NCBI RefSeq assembly: GCF_016765655.2
Contig: NZ_CP086107.1
Coordinates: 496,001 to 560,000, forward strand
Direction: 5' to 3'
Length of the DNA stretch: 64,000 nucleotides
Source of the DNA: Skermanella mucosa
GTDB lineage: Bacteria > Pseudomonadota > Alphaproteobacteria > Azospirillales > Azospirillaceae
In this document: piece by piece, positions 44,709 to 53,970 of the stretch
How positions within the stretch are numbered: the stretch's first letter is position 1
How the letters are laid out: every line of letters starts with the position of its first letter
Program-made: the position numbers and the translations under genes
Notes under the pieces: model-generated
Told to the model about the DNA's origin: nothing
The model's database searches: none
The model's input: only the letters and a program-made list of their open reading frames with translations

Positions 44709-46199
44709 TTAAAAGCGCGGAAGATCGGGGAACGGCAACTGGCCGCGGTGGATATGCATGCGGCCCAGTTCGGCGCACCGGTGAAGCTGCGGGAACACCT
44801 TGCCGGGGTTCAGCAGGCCGTCGGGGTCGAAGGCGCACTTGACCCGCTGCTGCTGGTTCATGTCGGTTTCGGTGAACTGATGGATCATCAGGTCACGCTT
44901 CTCGACCCCGACGCCATGCTCGCCTGTCAGCACGCCGCCGACCTCGACGCACAGCTTCAGGATATCCGCGCCGAAGTCCTCCGCCGCCTGCAACTCGCCC
45001 GGCTTGTTGGCATCGTACAGGATCAGCGGGTGCAGGTTGCCGTCGCCCGCGTGGAACACGTTGGCGACCCGCAAACCGTAGCGCTCCGACATCTCCGCCA
45101 TCCGGTTCAGCACCAGCGGCAGTTCCTTGCGCGGGATCGTACCGTCCATGCACAGATAGTCCGGGCTGATCCGCCCGACGGCGGGGAACGCCGCCTTGCG
45201 CCCGGCCCAGAACACCATCCGCTCGTCCTCGGACGAACTGACGCGGATCGACACCGCCCCGCATTTGCGGGCGATCGTCTCGACCTCGCCGATCAGGTGG
45301 TTGACCTCCGCCTCCGGTCCGTCCAGTTCGACGATCAGAATAGCTTCCACATCAAGCGGATAGCCCGCGTGGACGAATTCCTCCGCCGCGTGGATCGCCG
45401 GCTTGTCCATCATCTCCATGCCGCCGGGGATGATGCCCGCCGCGATGATGGCCGCGACGCAGTCTCCCCCAGTCTCGCTGCTGGGAAAACCGATCAGCAC
45501 GGCCCGCAGCGTCTCCGGCTTCTTCAGGATGCGCACCGTCACCTCGGTCACGACGCCCAGCAACCCTTCGGAGCCGGTCATGATGCCGAGCAGGTCGTAG
45601 CCGTCGCTGTCCAGGTGCTTGCCGCCCAAGCGCACGACGTCGCCATTCATCAGCACCATCTCGATGCCGAGGACGTTGTTGGTGGTCAACCCGTATTTGA
45701 GGCAGTGGACCCCGCCGGAGTTCTCGGCGATGTTGCCGCCGATCGTGCAGGCGATCTGGCTGCTGGGGTCCGGCGCGTAATAGAAGTCCTCATGCGCCAC
45801 AGCATTGGTGATGCCCAGGTTGGTGACGCCTGGCTGGACCGTGACGGTCCGGTTGCCGTAGTCGATATCCAGGATCTTGTTGAACTTGCCGAGCCCCAGG
45901 ATAATGCCGTCGGCCAGCGGCAGCGCTCCACCGGACAGCGACGTGCCGGCTCCGCGCGGGACGACCTTGATCCCGATCTCGTTGCAGTATTTGAGGACTT
46001 GGGAGACCTGCTCGGTCGTCTTCGGCAGGACGACGATCATCGGCAATTGGCGGTAGGCGGTCAGGGCGTCGGTTTCGTAGGCGCGGAGTTCGTCGGTGTC
46101 ATCGATCACGCCCTCGCCGGGTACCATCGTCCGCAGGGCTTCGACAATTTCGCGGCGGCGGGTCAGAACCGACGCATCGAGTGGTGGCATCTGCATCAT
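44709..46199 (-). CDS. glcD: Glycolate/D-lactate oxidase catalytic flavoprotein GlcD
   Basis: A 496-residue FAD-linked oxidase. The FAD site (VVPRGAGTSLSGGALPLADGIIL; IGGNIAENSGGVHCLKYGLTTNNVLG) lies at 80-170. The FAD-oxidase C-terminal domain has NVFHAGDGNLHP (metal/substrate His) and the signature GGVLTGEHGVGVEKRD. GlcD enzymes oxidise glycolate to glyoxylate and also D-lactate to pyruvate. GGGGA lies upstream of the ATG at 46199. Sequence and base composition fit the plasmid's host better than the mim genes do. First gene of glcDEF. Confidence 0.96.
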   Translation of the reverse strand: MMQMPPLDASVLTRRREIVEALRTMVPGEGVIDDTDELRAYETDALTAYRQLPMIVVLPKTTEQVSQVLKYCNEIGIKVVPRGAGTSLSGGALPLADGIILGLGKFNKILDIDYGNRTVTVQPGVTNLGITNAVAHEDFYYAPDPSSQIACTIGGNIAENSGGVHCLKYGLTTNNVLGIEMVLMNGDVVRLGGKHLDSDGYDLLGIMTGSEGLLGVVTEVTVRILKKPETLRAVLIGFPSSETGGDCVAAIIAAGIIPGGMEMMDKPAIHAAEEFVHAGYPLDVEAILIVELDGPEAEVNHLIGEVETIARKCGAVSIRVSSSEDERMVFWAGRKAAFPAVGRISPDYLCMDGTIPRKELPLVLNRMAEMSERYGLRVANVFHAGDGNLHPLILYDANKPGELQAAEDFGADILKLCVEVGGVLTGEHGVGVEKRDLMIHQFTETDMNQQQRVKCAFDPDGLLNPGKVFPQLHRCAELGRMHIHRGQLPFPDLPRF

Positions 46200-46355
46200 T
46201 GTGTATTCCCCTATTGCTTCCCACTCGCCGCCCAACCCATTCGCCGCCCAACGGGCTATCCCCCCCGCGGAGGTCAAACATGACCCAAGGTCACTACGCC
46301 TCAATGCCTCAATACGGATAAGGTTTGTCGCGAAGGATGAAGCGGTTGACAGACG

Positions 46356-46538
46356 CTACTTCCTCTCCGCCTCCTCCGGTTTCACCTTCTTCTCCGCGAT
46401 GTAGCGGGCGCCCAGGATCAGGGCGCCTATCGTGAAGTCCTCACCGTGCACGGCGGTCATTTCTTGTGACAGGTCGGCGATCCGCTTGAAGAACTCATCC
46501 TTGGATGCCTGCTCGTCCGGTGTCGATTGTTCGGTCAT
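46356..46538 (-). CDS. Small conserved hypothetical protein upstream of glcD
   Basis: A 60-residue protein (EFFKRIADLSQEMTAVHGEDFTIGALILGARYIAEKKVKPEE) with GGGA upstream. Small proteins of this pattern are seen in azospirilla near metabolic operons. It starts 339 bp upstream of glcD on the same strand; co-transcription is possible. Function unknown. Confidence 0.65.
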   Translation of the reverse strand: MTEQSTPDEQASKDEFFKRIADLSQEMTAVHGEDFTIGALILGARYIAEKKVKPEEAERK

Positions 46539-46845
46539 TGTGTTGATTTCCCAGTTTTAAGTTTAGTTCGTTCCGGTATTAGGCGCTTAATGATCTTCTC
46601 GGTTGCTACCACAGCAAGGTATTAGTGGTATCGACAACCATTCAACCATTGATCGGGGCCCATCCCCCTGCCCAGCGCACGTTATTCGAGCATCTCCATC
46701 GGCAGACTTCAGCACCGGAATCTATCTCTTAGACATACGGCTCTAGAATCCTTCACTGTTGCTCACCCCCGTGCGACACTGTTCAAGACTAGCAGCTGAA
46801 GTACATCAGGACTCTCAAGAAAATTCAACAGCACGTTACCTTTAC
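46539..46845. other. AT-richer intergenic stretch
   Basis: No gene seen. Base composition drops relative to the glc side and marks the junction between backbone-like and mim-island sequence. Confidence 0.5.
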
Positions 46846-47112
46846 TCAAGTTTCTTTAGGTTTATGTACTATAATCCTTGTATTAGGATGTCGCTTCTCG
46901 TTTACTTCCTTGAGTATGCCACTAATCTGATCAAGAAGTTCGTGGGCTTGATCTTTTGATACTTCGGCGTTTACGGGATTGACATCATCGTATTCTTGAT
47001 TGAGACCGATTAAAGCGGACATTATATATACGAATTCACTTGTTGAAAACTCAACAATGATGTTTTGACTGGCAACATCAGTTTCCGGATGTGTAACGTC
47101 AATAAGTCTCAT
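46846..47112 (-). CDS. Small hypothetical protein at the end of the mim operon
   Basis: The product is about 88 residues from an ATG at 47112 with GGAGG five bases upstream. The sequence (MRLIDVTHPETD...IIVEFSTSEFVYIMSALIGLNQEY; AEVSKDQAHELLDQISGILKEV) suggests one beta strand and two helices. No signal peptide or membrane segment. It is the last gene before the glc region, separated from the chaperonin gene by a hairpin (47137-47154). A role in the monooxygenase system is suggested only by position. Confidence 0.65.
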   Translation of the reverse strand: MRLIDVTHPETDVASQNIIVEFSTSEFVYIMSALIGLNQEYDDVNPVNAEVSKDQAHELLDQISGILKEVNEKRHPNTRIIVHKPKET

Positions 47113-47136
47113 ATTTCCCTCCATTGTAAGAATACA

Positions 47137-47154
47137 GAGCCGGCTACCCGGCTC
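47137..47154 (-). terminator. Short hairpin between the chaperonin gene and the last small gene
   Basis: Arms GAGCCGG (47137-47143) and CCGGCTC (47148-47154) with a 4-nt loop, on both strands. A following T-rich stretch on the minus strand (TGTATTCTTAC) suggests partial termination, which would lower expression of the 46846 gene. Confidence 0.5.
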
Positions 47155-47189
47155 CGTATCTCTATCCTGGTTTCACGTCTCGATGAATC

Positions 47190-48830
47190 TTACTGGCGGC
47201 CAAGCATCTCGGCACCACCACCCCGGGCCAAGCCCGCAGTAGGATCAACGTTTTCCGGTCTGTCAGCAATCAACGTATGGGTGGTAAGGATCAGCTTAGC
47301 GACCGAGACTGCATTCCGCAGCGCGCTGCAGGTTACCTTAACGGGATCGATCACACCGGCAGCGAACATGTCGCCAAACTGCCCAGTATGGGCATTGAAA
47401 CCAGTTCCCTGTGCAGCACCGGCGACCTTCGCCACGATGTCGGCGCTGTTCAGCCCGCAGTTCTCAGCGATGCAGGCGAGTGGCTGAGTGATTGCTCGTT
47501 GAACCAGCCGTACACCCTCGCGCTCCCCATTGGTGGTCTCCTCAGCTAAAGCGTCGAGTACCGACGCAATCTGCACCAGAGCAGCTCCACCGCCGGCCAC
47601 CACTCCTTCGGCTCGCGCGGCGCGGGCGGCATTGAGTGAGTCTTCCAAGAGTTGGGCCAAGCGTTTCTGTTCCACTGGCGTTGCGCCGCCAGTCAGGATT
47701 GTGGCCGTACCATTGGTCAGCTTGGCTAATCGCTCCGCAAGTTTATCGCGTTCTATGTTCGGAGGCGCAGCCTCCAGTAGACGCTGAACCTGGGCGCGGC
47801 GAGCGTGGACTGTGGCGACGTCACCATGTCCGCGGACGAGGATCGTTTCATTGGCCGAGATGTGCGCTTGGTCGGCCGAGCCTAGGTCATCCAGTGTGAC
47901 GGTCTCAATCTTGCCACCGAGATCGCGTGCAATGACGCGACCACCAGTTAAGATCGATATGTCTTCCATCATTGCCTTACGCCAGTGTCCGAATTCCGGC
48001 GGGTTCACAGCAACCGCCACTCCCTGGCTGTTGCGTCGCATTGCCATCAGGGCAGCAACGACCTCAGGCGAAACCTCATCGGCGACGATTAGCAATGGCC
48101 TGCCGGTCCGGGATACCTGCTCCAGGATGCGGATTACTGGGTCGGGTGTCGTGATTTTATGGTCGGTCAGGAGAATATAGGGCTCGTCGAGCACCGCCCG
48201 CATGTTTGTAGTATCGGTTGCCATATGATGGGAGATGAAGCCTCGATCAAATGCCATACCTTCGAGGACGTTGAGTGTAGTTTCAGTGCCCGGAACCCCA
48301 TATTCGACCTCTACGATGCCTTCTGAGCCGACCCGGATCAGAGCGTCAGCAATCAACCGCCCGAGCGCTGGCTCGGTTGCGGCGACGATAGCCACTTGTT
48401 CCAGCTCAGCATTATTGCGTAGCGGGCGGGCCGAGCGCCGTAGTTCTCGCGTTGTGAGGTCACAGGCGCGTTCAATCCCCGCTATGAGGTCGACCGCACT
48501 ATGACCAGCGTTCAGCACCTTGACCCCATCTTGGATCAATGCGTTGGCCAGTACGGTGGCAGTCGTCGTGCCGTCACCGGCGACCTCATTGGTCTGCTTT
48601 GATACCTCACGAACGACCTGGGCACCCATGTTCTCGAACCGGCACTCCAGTTCGATCTCGTCTGCGATGCTGACACCATCGCGCGAGATGAGGGGGGTAC
48701 CAATCGGCCGGTCGATAATCGCGTTTGTGCCTTTGGGTCCGAGGGTGCCCTGCACGGCCCGAGCCAGTTTGGCAACACCGCGGGCCAACGCTGCACGCGC
48801 CTCTTCATGGTGCAACATCATCTTTGACAT
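47190..48830 (-). CDS. mimG: GroEL-like chaperonin of the monooxygenase operon
   Basis: A 546-residue HSP60 protein. The ATP-binding equatorial motifs are present (VQGTLGPKGTNAIID; EVAGDGTTTATVLANALI; GVVAGGGAALVQ), as are an apical domain (LLIVADEVSPEVVAALMAM) and helices that contact substrate. It is divergent from housekeeping GroEL, and its C-terminus (GLARGGGAEMLGRQ) lacks the GGM-repeat tail. In mycobacteria the GroEL-like MimG is required to assemble the large subunit of acetone/propane-type monooxygenases. No groES is beside it. It lies 195 bp downstream of mimD, with a hairpin between. Confidence 0.93.
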   Translation of the reverse strand: MSKMMLHHEEARAALARGVAKLARAVQGTLGPKGTNAIIDRPIGTPLISRDGVSIADEIELECRFENMGAQVVREVSKQTNEVAGDGTTTATVLANALIQDGVKVLNAGHSAVDLIAGIERACDLTTRELRRSARPLRNNAELEQVAIVAATEPALGRLIADALIRVGSEGIVEVEYGVPGTETTLNVLEGMAFDRGFISHHMATDTTNMRAVLDEPYILLTDHKITTPDPVIRILEQVSRTGRPLLIVADEVSPEVVAALMAMRRNSQGVAVAVNPPEFGHWRKAMMEDISILTGGRVIARDLGGKIETVTLDDLGSADQAHISANETILVRGHGDVATVHARRAQVQRLLEAAPPNIERDKLAERLAKLTNGTATILTGGATPVEQKRLAQLLEDSLNAARAARAEGVVAGGGAALVQIASVLDALAEETTNGEREGVRLVQRAITQPLACIAENCGLNSADIVAKVAGAAQGTGFNAHTGQFGDMFAAGVIDPVKVTCSALRNAVSVAKLILTTHTLIADRPENVDPTAGLARGGGAEMLGRQ

Positions 48831-48947
48831 TTCTGCTTTCCTCGCCTTTATTGCCTATCTCGTACCCACAGGCCGGACTGGCTTTTTTCGGTGATGCTTG
48901 TTCGATGAGGATCGTTTAAGGGGTGTTGGATCGCGCTAAGAAAAGGA

Positions 48948-49018
48948 GGCCGCTGGGCAGTTTGGAAGGCATTCAGGCGGGGAGGGAGATCCGGAAGCCT
49001 TAGATGTTCCCAGCGGCC
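48948..49018 (-). terminator. Hairpin between mimD and the chaperonin gene
   Basis: Ten-base arms GGCCGCTGGG (48948-48957) and CCCAGCGGCC (49009-49018), with a partly self-pairing 51-nt loop, are followed on the minus strand by CTCCTTTTCTT. It could act as a terminator or attenuator that sets chaperonin level below that of the monooxygenase subunits. Confidence 0.5.
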
Positions 49019-49024
49019 CGACGC

Positions 49025-49381
49025 TCACTCGTATTGGAGCGCGTCATCCATGTTGCCGAACAGCATGACCGTGTCGTCGTCGATCATGACCATGCGGCCG
49101 TAATGGGTGGAGGTGGAGATCTCGAACAGATGCGGGGTCATTTCACGCCCAAGGGCCTCGCTGATCTCGTTCATCTTGAACTCGATCCTGCCTTCGCCAT
49201 CGATACGAATCATGGCAGGTAGATAGGTTACCTTGATGCCGGGCTTTTCCTCCATCACTTCGGCAATGCAACGAGCCTCGACACTATCGTTCATCGTCAC
49301 CCCGCACTGGTGTGAGACCGTGCCGTCCAAAGTAATGTTATCGATCGACTTGAATAACTGCTGTCCCGTGGTCACGCTCAT
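49025..49381 (-). CDS. mimD: Coupling/regulatory protein of the diiron monooxygenase
   Basis: A 118-residue protein of the MmoB/DmpM type: VGVTMNDSVEARCIAEVMEE-like (CGVTMNDSVEARCIAEVME), VTYLPAMIRIDGEGRIEFKM and LGREMTPHLFEISTSTHYGRMV. These small proteins bind the hydroxylase and tune oxygen activation. It is the fourth gene of the operon, 27 bp after mimC. Family length is typical. Confidence 0.94.
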   Translation of the reverse strand: MSVTTGQQLFKSIDNITLDGTVSHQCGVTMNDSVEARCIAEVMEEKPGIKVTYLPAMIRIDGEGRIEFKMNEISEALGREMTPHLFEISTSTHYGRMVMIDDDTVMLFGNMDDALQYE

Positions 49382-49408
49382 AACATCTTCCTCACACTAG
49401 GGGGTGAC

Positions 49409-50554
49409 TCATTCGGCAGCGGGGGCAACATCCGCGTCACGCGCCGGACCGGAGATGTTGGGCACCATGATGTCGATGCCGATCTCGCGGCAGATTGCCT
49501 CAACGCGGTTCTTGGCCTGAGCGAAGGCGTCGGTGAACTGCGCCACCTTGACCCGAGGATGCGACCAGATCGGCTGGAGCTGCAGGGCCGCCTTGACGAT
49601 GAGGGTACAGTGCCAAGAGAACCATTCCTGCATAATCGCCCGATTGTGCAGGCCCTGAGTGGGGTCTTGGGCCAACAAAGCGAACAACTCGACAGTGTTA
49701 GCCAGATTTCGCTCGTAATCCGCTTCTGCTGCCGAGACTACTGTCGGTGTGGAGAAATCGTTGTGCGCTGCTGCGGTCTGCATGACGAAGCCGCTACGAA
49801 ATAGTTCGCCGATCAGCGGCTCAAACACGACATTGATCGCGAAATACTGCTCCAGGTAGTCCGATGCACCGCGGATGTGCTCGACCGCCTCACGGCAGCC
49901 CTGCCAGATCGGGTCTTCCAGCCAATGCTTCTTGCCGGCATCGGCATCGAACATGCCAATGTCCATGCCGATCTCAGCCAGATACAGAGTCAGATCCTGT
50001 GCGAAGCGCAGCTTGTACGATGAGTTGGTCAATATGGCATTGTTGACCATCTGGGTGTAACCATACCGCTGGGCATGCATCAGCGCCGTGCCCAGGCCGT
50101 ATTCAGCATGCTTGAAGGCGCCGACATGGTCCTGCAGAACCTTCACCCAGGCTTGGTCAAAGCGCTTTGGCGCACCCGCCCGGCGGGCATTTTCGACCAC
50201 ATTCTGAATCATGCCGACAATGGTCGATTGGCGCTGGTAATGGGTACGTTCCCATTCCTGGTCGGGAGCACGGAATTTGTGCCAGTCGGAACTCTTCAGG
50301 CGCGTCCAGTCTTTGGAGTAAGTTGGCACACCATCGCCAAAGGACAGTATCCAGTTCTGGAGCAGATAGCGTTCCGGATCTGGCTGAACGTCCAGCGTCA
50401 TGTCCTCATAGTGGGTAGCCCTGCGGCCTTTGGGCTCGAAGTAGTTATACTGGCGACTGTCCCAGCCGGGGAACTTCTTGGCGCCGGCCGCTCCGGATCT
50501 CACTTCCTGAACGGGTATCGGTTCCTGAGCGGGGATTGCTTCCTGAACGGACAT
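49409..50554 (-). CDS. mimC: Diiron monooxygenase small (beta) hydroxylase subunit
   Basis: A 381-residue beta subunit of the soluble diiron monooxygenase hydroxylase (alpha2-beta2 or with gamma). Features: RRATHYEDMTLDVQPDPERYLLQNW, TYSKDWTRLKSSDWHKFRAPD, EYGLGTALMHAQRYGYTQMVNN and a Pro-rich N-terminus. It has no iron ligands, as expected. It is packed between the reductase and coupling protein genes (gaps of 27 bp). A run of repeated QE/PV residues at the N-terminus (AIPAQEPIPVQEV) looks like a simple repeat. Confidence 0.94.
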   Translation of the reverse strand: MSVQEAIPAQEPIPVQEVRSGAAGAKKFPGWDSRQYNYFEPKGRRATHYEDMTLDVQPDPERYLLQNWILSFGDGVPTYSKDWTRLKSSDWHKFRAPDQEWERTHYQRQSTIVGMIQNVVENARRAGAPKRFDQAWVKVLQDHVGAFKHAEYGLGTALMHAQRYGYTQMVNNAILTNSSYKLRFAQDLTLYLAEIGMDIGMFDADAGKKHWLEDPIWQGCREAVEHIRGASDYLEQYFAINVVFEPLIGELFRSGFVMQTAAAHNDFSTPTVVSAAEADYERNLANTVELFALLAQDPTQGLHNRAIMQEWFSWHCTLIVKAALQLQPIWSHPRVKVAQFTDAFAQAKNRVEAICREIGIDIMVPNISGPARDADVAPAAE

Positions 50555-50581
50555 TGTTTTCCTCCCTTCGTCTTGTCTGGG

Positions 50582-51637
50582 TCAGTGTGTGGCAGGGGTA
50601 AATTTATCGAAGTAGATCCGGTCTGATTCGACCCCGGCTACCTGCATTACAGGCAGAACGGCATCGATCATCGGCGGCGGTCCGCACGAGTAGGCATCGG
50701 CCTGGTGAACCTCATCAAGTGTGGCCAGAGAGCGCCGCACCACATCGTGGATGAAGCCGGTTTCGCCCGACCAACCGTCGCCGTCCTGCGCATGAGAGAG
50801 TGCGGGAATGAACGCAAAGTCGGGCATCCGCCCAGCCAAGTCGGCGAAAAGATCAAGATGGAACAGGTCACTCTTGGAACGCGCACCGTAGAAGAACCGG
50901 ACTGGGCGGGTCTCGCCGCTCTCCGCTTGATCTAGCAGGATCGATAGCAGAGGTGACATACCGGAGCCGCCGCCAACCAGCAACATCGGCCCCTCGCGTC
51001 CCTCGCGCCGGAAACAGGTGCCATAGGGACCGCGGATCGACACCTGGTCGCCTACCTTGAGGCCACCATCAAGCTCCGAGGAGAAGGCCCCTTGCGGATA
51101 TTTTTTGATGATGAAGCGCAGTCGCTGCTGCTCACTCGGCGGATTAGCCATGGAGAAGGAGCGGGTGATACCTTTGCCCGGCAGAGTGATATCGACATAC
51201 TGCCCAGCCCAGAACTTGATCGGCTGCTCGACTTCGATCTCGAGGAGCCGGATGTCCTGAGTAAGACTTTCAATCCGGGTTAGGTGAGCGGCATAGTCCT
51301 TGACTGGGATCGAGCGCGACAGCAGATCCTCGTCATAACTCAGCAGCTCGACTTCGATGTCGCTGTAGGCGAGCGTCCGGCACAATAGAATGTGATTAGT
51401 CTCGCGCTCGGGGTCGGACAGAGCGAAAGTCGAATATTTCATCATCTCGACATCGCCATCGGTCAGGATGCACTTGCAAGCGGAACACTGTCCTTCCTTG
51501 CAGCCGTGCATGAGCGAAATGCCTTGGCGGAAAGCGGCATCAAGGACCGTTTCACCCTCCTCGACCTCCATTTCAATGCCGACCGGCTCAAGTCGAACTT
51601 TATGGACAGCAGACTTTGGCATGATGTTCTGGATCAT
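50582..51637 (-). CDS. mimB: Monooxygenase reductase (2Fe-2S / FAD / NADH)
   Basis: A 351-residue reductase. The N-terminal plant-type [2Fe-2S] domain has the cysteines in GCKEGQCSACKC and LLCRT. The FAD site is ITRSFSMAN and the NAD(P)H domain LVGGGSGMSPLLSILLDQ and SCGPPPMIDA. It passes electrons from NADH to the hydroxylase. The gene is located second in the operon, between alpha and beta subunits, which is the order of mim/prm clusters. Its start is at 51637 and 113 bp separate it from mimA. Confidence 0.95.
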   Translation of the reverse strand: MIQNIMPKSAVHKVRLEPVGIEMEVEEGETVLDAAFRQGISLMHGCKEGQCSACKCILTDGDVEMMKYSTFALSDPERETNHILLCRTLAYSDIEVELLSYDEDLLSRSIPVKDYAAHLTRIESLTQDIRLLEIEVEQPIKFWAGQYVDITLPGKGITRSFSMANPPSEQQRLRFIIKKYPQGAFSSELDGGLKVGDQVSIRGPYGTCFRREGREGPMLLVGGGSGMSPLLSILLDQAESGETRPVRFFYGARSKSDLFHLDLFADLAGRMPDFAFIPALSHAQDGDGWSGETGFIHDVVRRSLATLDEVHQADAYSCGPPPMIDAVLPVMQVAGVESDRIYFDKFTPATH

Positions 51638-51750
51638 TGGTCATAGCCTTCGGTTCAGCGTGCAGAGCACGCTGTCTGGCAGGGCAGGGCCGGCTGGTCA
51701 TCGGGAGAGACGGGGAGGAATTACGCTCTCCCCGCATCCCATCGAAGATT

Positions 51751-53415
51751 TTAGATGCGCCGAACCGTGAAGCCCTTCCGGTACTCCTCAATGTGCTGCT
51801 GGCGCTGCTCCGGGGCCATTTGGCGAAGCTTAACCAATGGGCTCTCGAGCGTATAGCCGCGGACGTGATCGAGCGTCCACATATCCTTTTCCTCAAAGGA
51901 CAGGTGCGGCTGTGCAATCAGCGTCTTACCATCGGACCGCACGAAGCCCATGTCCTGGATCACGTCGGCGATATCCCAGCCGTGATAGACTTCTTCCCAC
52001 TGACGCCGGCCGGAAAAACGGCCCATTGCCGGAGTCGGGCGTCCCTTGTACTCAGAAGCGAACGCCTCCTTGTGGGTCCAACGATCGACCTCGTGCGCAT
52101 AAGTATAGAGCTGCCCGTCAACCTCATCAACCATGAAGTCTTCGCGAATGACGCAAGGTACCAAGTTGGACCAGCAGCGGTGTGGATAAACGTAACCAGT
52201 ATCGGCAAAGGTGATGGGTACGCTTCCCGGCTTGCTTAGCTTAGCATAGTTTTCCCACCATGCGCCGTATTCATCATACCAGCCCGGATACTTATGTTCG
52301 AACCACTCGAAATCACGCTCGTCAAGCGCTCCGATTCGCCAAAAATTGGCCCACCAGCCGGCTGAGAAGAACTGAGCCACCTTGTGGACATAGCCCTTCT
52401 TAACGATGCTGTCGAACGCCTCATGGACATCGTCGTGGTGGATCTTGATGCCATACTTCTCCAGCGGTAGCATATAGGTCCGGTAATAATCCTCGTAAAT
52501 CCACCGATGCCACAACTCGGCATAGGATTCCTTGTTCTTGTCCCGATTCTTGGTGCCGTATTCGATGATGGTACCAATCGCGGCATCTACGATGGCGTGG
52601 TTCTGCCAGAACGCGTAACGAACATCACGTTCGAGTAGCATATGATTGTCCGGTTCCTTGAGAACCGACATCAGCATTGAATGGCCGTTGCCGATGTGCC
52701 GGGATTCGTCGCTCTGGACCGACAGGAACACGGTCGGCAGAGCATAATCGCCGTTGCGAGCAGCTTCGGACGGCATAGCGACGAATAACGTGTTCGTAAA
52801 GGCAGTTTCGGCAACCACCTGGAGGTAGATATTGGATGAGGTAATGGCGTCTCCGGTTATAAAAGCTTCACCAAACTGCCGCCCGATGGTAGTGGCATAG
52901 CACTTGCCGAAAGCCTTTTCAGTAATATCAAACCCGGCTGGGTCGATATAATTTTCCATGTACCATTTCTTCAAGTTCATCTGAATGGTTGAGTGCCGGA
53001 ACTCATCAACCATCTGCATTGTGAACCCGGTCCGCAGTTCATCGCCCGGGGCGAGTTGGCCGAGCATGGCCATGGCGCGGGCTGCGGAGATCTCCGGAAA
53101 TGGAATGATCGCCAAGAACAGCTTCATCCACTCGACCCACTGGGGCTCGACGTTTCGGAACATATCGCCGCGCAAGGCTGCATCCAAGGCGCCATAAACA
53201 CGGTTGTCTTTCTCCTCCTCCATTGGGAAGTAAGAACGCAGGACCTGCTTCATAGGGTCCCGAGGAGCCTTGGTGATCTTGTAGTCCGTCGGGAAGGTCA
53301 TTGCCTCCTTGACGTAGGATGGCGTCCAGCCTAGGTCGGCAACACGGCGTGCGGCCTCGCTGATGCTGATACCCTTTTGACTTGTGATTTTGTTGAGCGT
53401 CAACCCATCAGGCAT
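51751..53415 (-). CDS. mimA: Diiron monooxygenase large (alpha) hydroxylase subunit, propane/acetone type
   Basis: A 554-residue alpha subunit. Expected diiron ligands are visible: E108 in IIPFPEISAAR, E138 and H141 in VDEFRHST, E203 in VVAETAFTN, and E237 and H240 in SDESRHIG. The sequence context (LRSYFPMEEEKDNRVYGA; FEWFEHKYPGWYDEYG; MGRFSGRRQWEEVYHG) is closest in my recollection to mycobacterial MimA / propane-monooxygenase (group 5/6 SDIMO) enzymes. Those act on propane, acetone, phenol or other small substrates; the actual substrate here must be tested. First gene of the operon, with a 212-bp leader from the -24/-12 promoter. Confidence 0.95.
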   Translation of the reverse strand: MPDGLTLNKITSQKGISISEAARRVADLGWTPSYVKEAMTFPTDYKITKAPRDPMKQVLRSYFPMEEEKDNRVYGALDAALRGDMFRNVEPQWVEWMKLFLAIIPFPEISAARAMAMLGQLAPGDELRTGFTMQMVDEFRHSTIQMNLKKWYMENYIDPAGFDITEKAFGKCYATTIGRQFGEAFITGDAITSSNIYLQVVAETAFTNTLFVAMPSEAARNGDYALPTVFLSVQSDESRHIGNGHSMLMSVLKEPDNHMLLERDVRYAFWQNHAIVDAAIGTIIEYGTKNRDKNKESYAELWHRWIYEDYYRTYMLPLEKYGIKIHHDDVHEAFDSIVKKGYVHKVAQFFSAGWWANFWRIGALDERDFEWFEHKYPGWYDEYGAWWENYAKLSKPGSVPITFADTGYVYPHRCWSNLVPCVIREDFMVDEVDGQLYTYAHEVDRWTHKEAFASEYKGRPTPAMGRFSGRRQWEEVYHGWDIADVIQDMGFVRSDGKTLIAQPHLSFEEKDMWTLDHVRGYTLESPLVKLRQMAPEQRQQHIEEYRKGFTVRRI

Positions 53416-53626
53416 TTCTTTACTCCCTAGAATACTGCGTCACTGGAGGGCGGTTAGCTATCCGCTCCGAAGCGCATTGCTGCCGGAACCTTGGCCACAA
53501 CTTTCGGCCTAGCCGCTGCTCCGGTTCACGATAGCTTCCGTTGCGTCGCCATTGTGGAGCCAACTCCAAACGGTCATTTGGTTCATTGCCGCAGGTGCTA
53601 TGGATTCCCGCAGCGCAGAGAAGGTT

Positions 53627-53642
53627 AGCAATCCGCGTGCCA
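53627..53642 (-). promoter_or_regulatory. Sigma-54 (-24/-12) promoter of the mim operon
   Basis: On the minus strand the sequence TGGCACG-CGGA-TTGCT matches the RpoN consensus TGGCACG-N4-TTGCW without a mismatch and with exact GG to GC spacing. It lies about 212 bp before the mimA start. An AcoR-type sigma-54 activator is encoded in the window. Confidence 0.85.
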
Positions 53643-53692
53643 AGTACTCGGCTCCCATTTTTCAGAAGTTTTTTGCAAACAAGGCTTCAACC

Positions 53693-53741
53693 TGTGTCAA
53701 AATGAGACATTTATCTGTGTCATGCGTCTCAGAATGAAACA
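53693..53741 (-). promoter_or_regulatory. Candidate upstream activator sites of the mim promoter
   Basis: Half-sites TGTGTCA (53693-53699 and 53716-53722), TGAGACA (53703-53709) and TGAAACA (53735-53741) form inverted pairs, 50-110 bp upstream of the promoter core. That distance suits enhancer binding by a sigma-54 activator. The surrounding 100 bp are AT-rich. Confidence 0.6.
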
Positions 53742-53970
53742 TTTGTTTTGGTACAAATAGATCTATTGCAAAATTCACTATTATGGAATTCAGTTTCATT
53801 GAATATAAAATTATAAATAGGAATTAATCTTGAGCATTATTCAAGGTTATTTTTGCACTGCAGCATAGTGCGCCTCAAAGAAATCCAACTTCTAGCGCTG
53901 TCTCGACTTCAAGAGCAGACTATTCTTGGAAGCTCTCAAGCTGGAAACGGAATGACATGAGCGCAGCTAT

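Noticed and set aside
44487-46283. Plus-strand frame of 598 residues
   Set aside because: Antisense of glcD and part of glcE.
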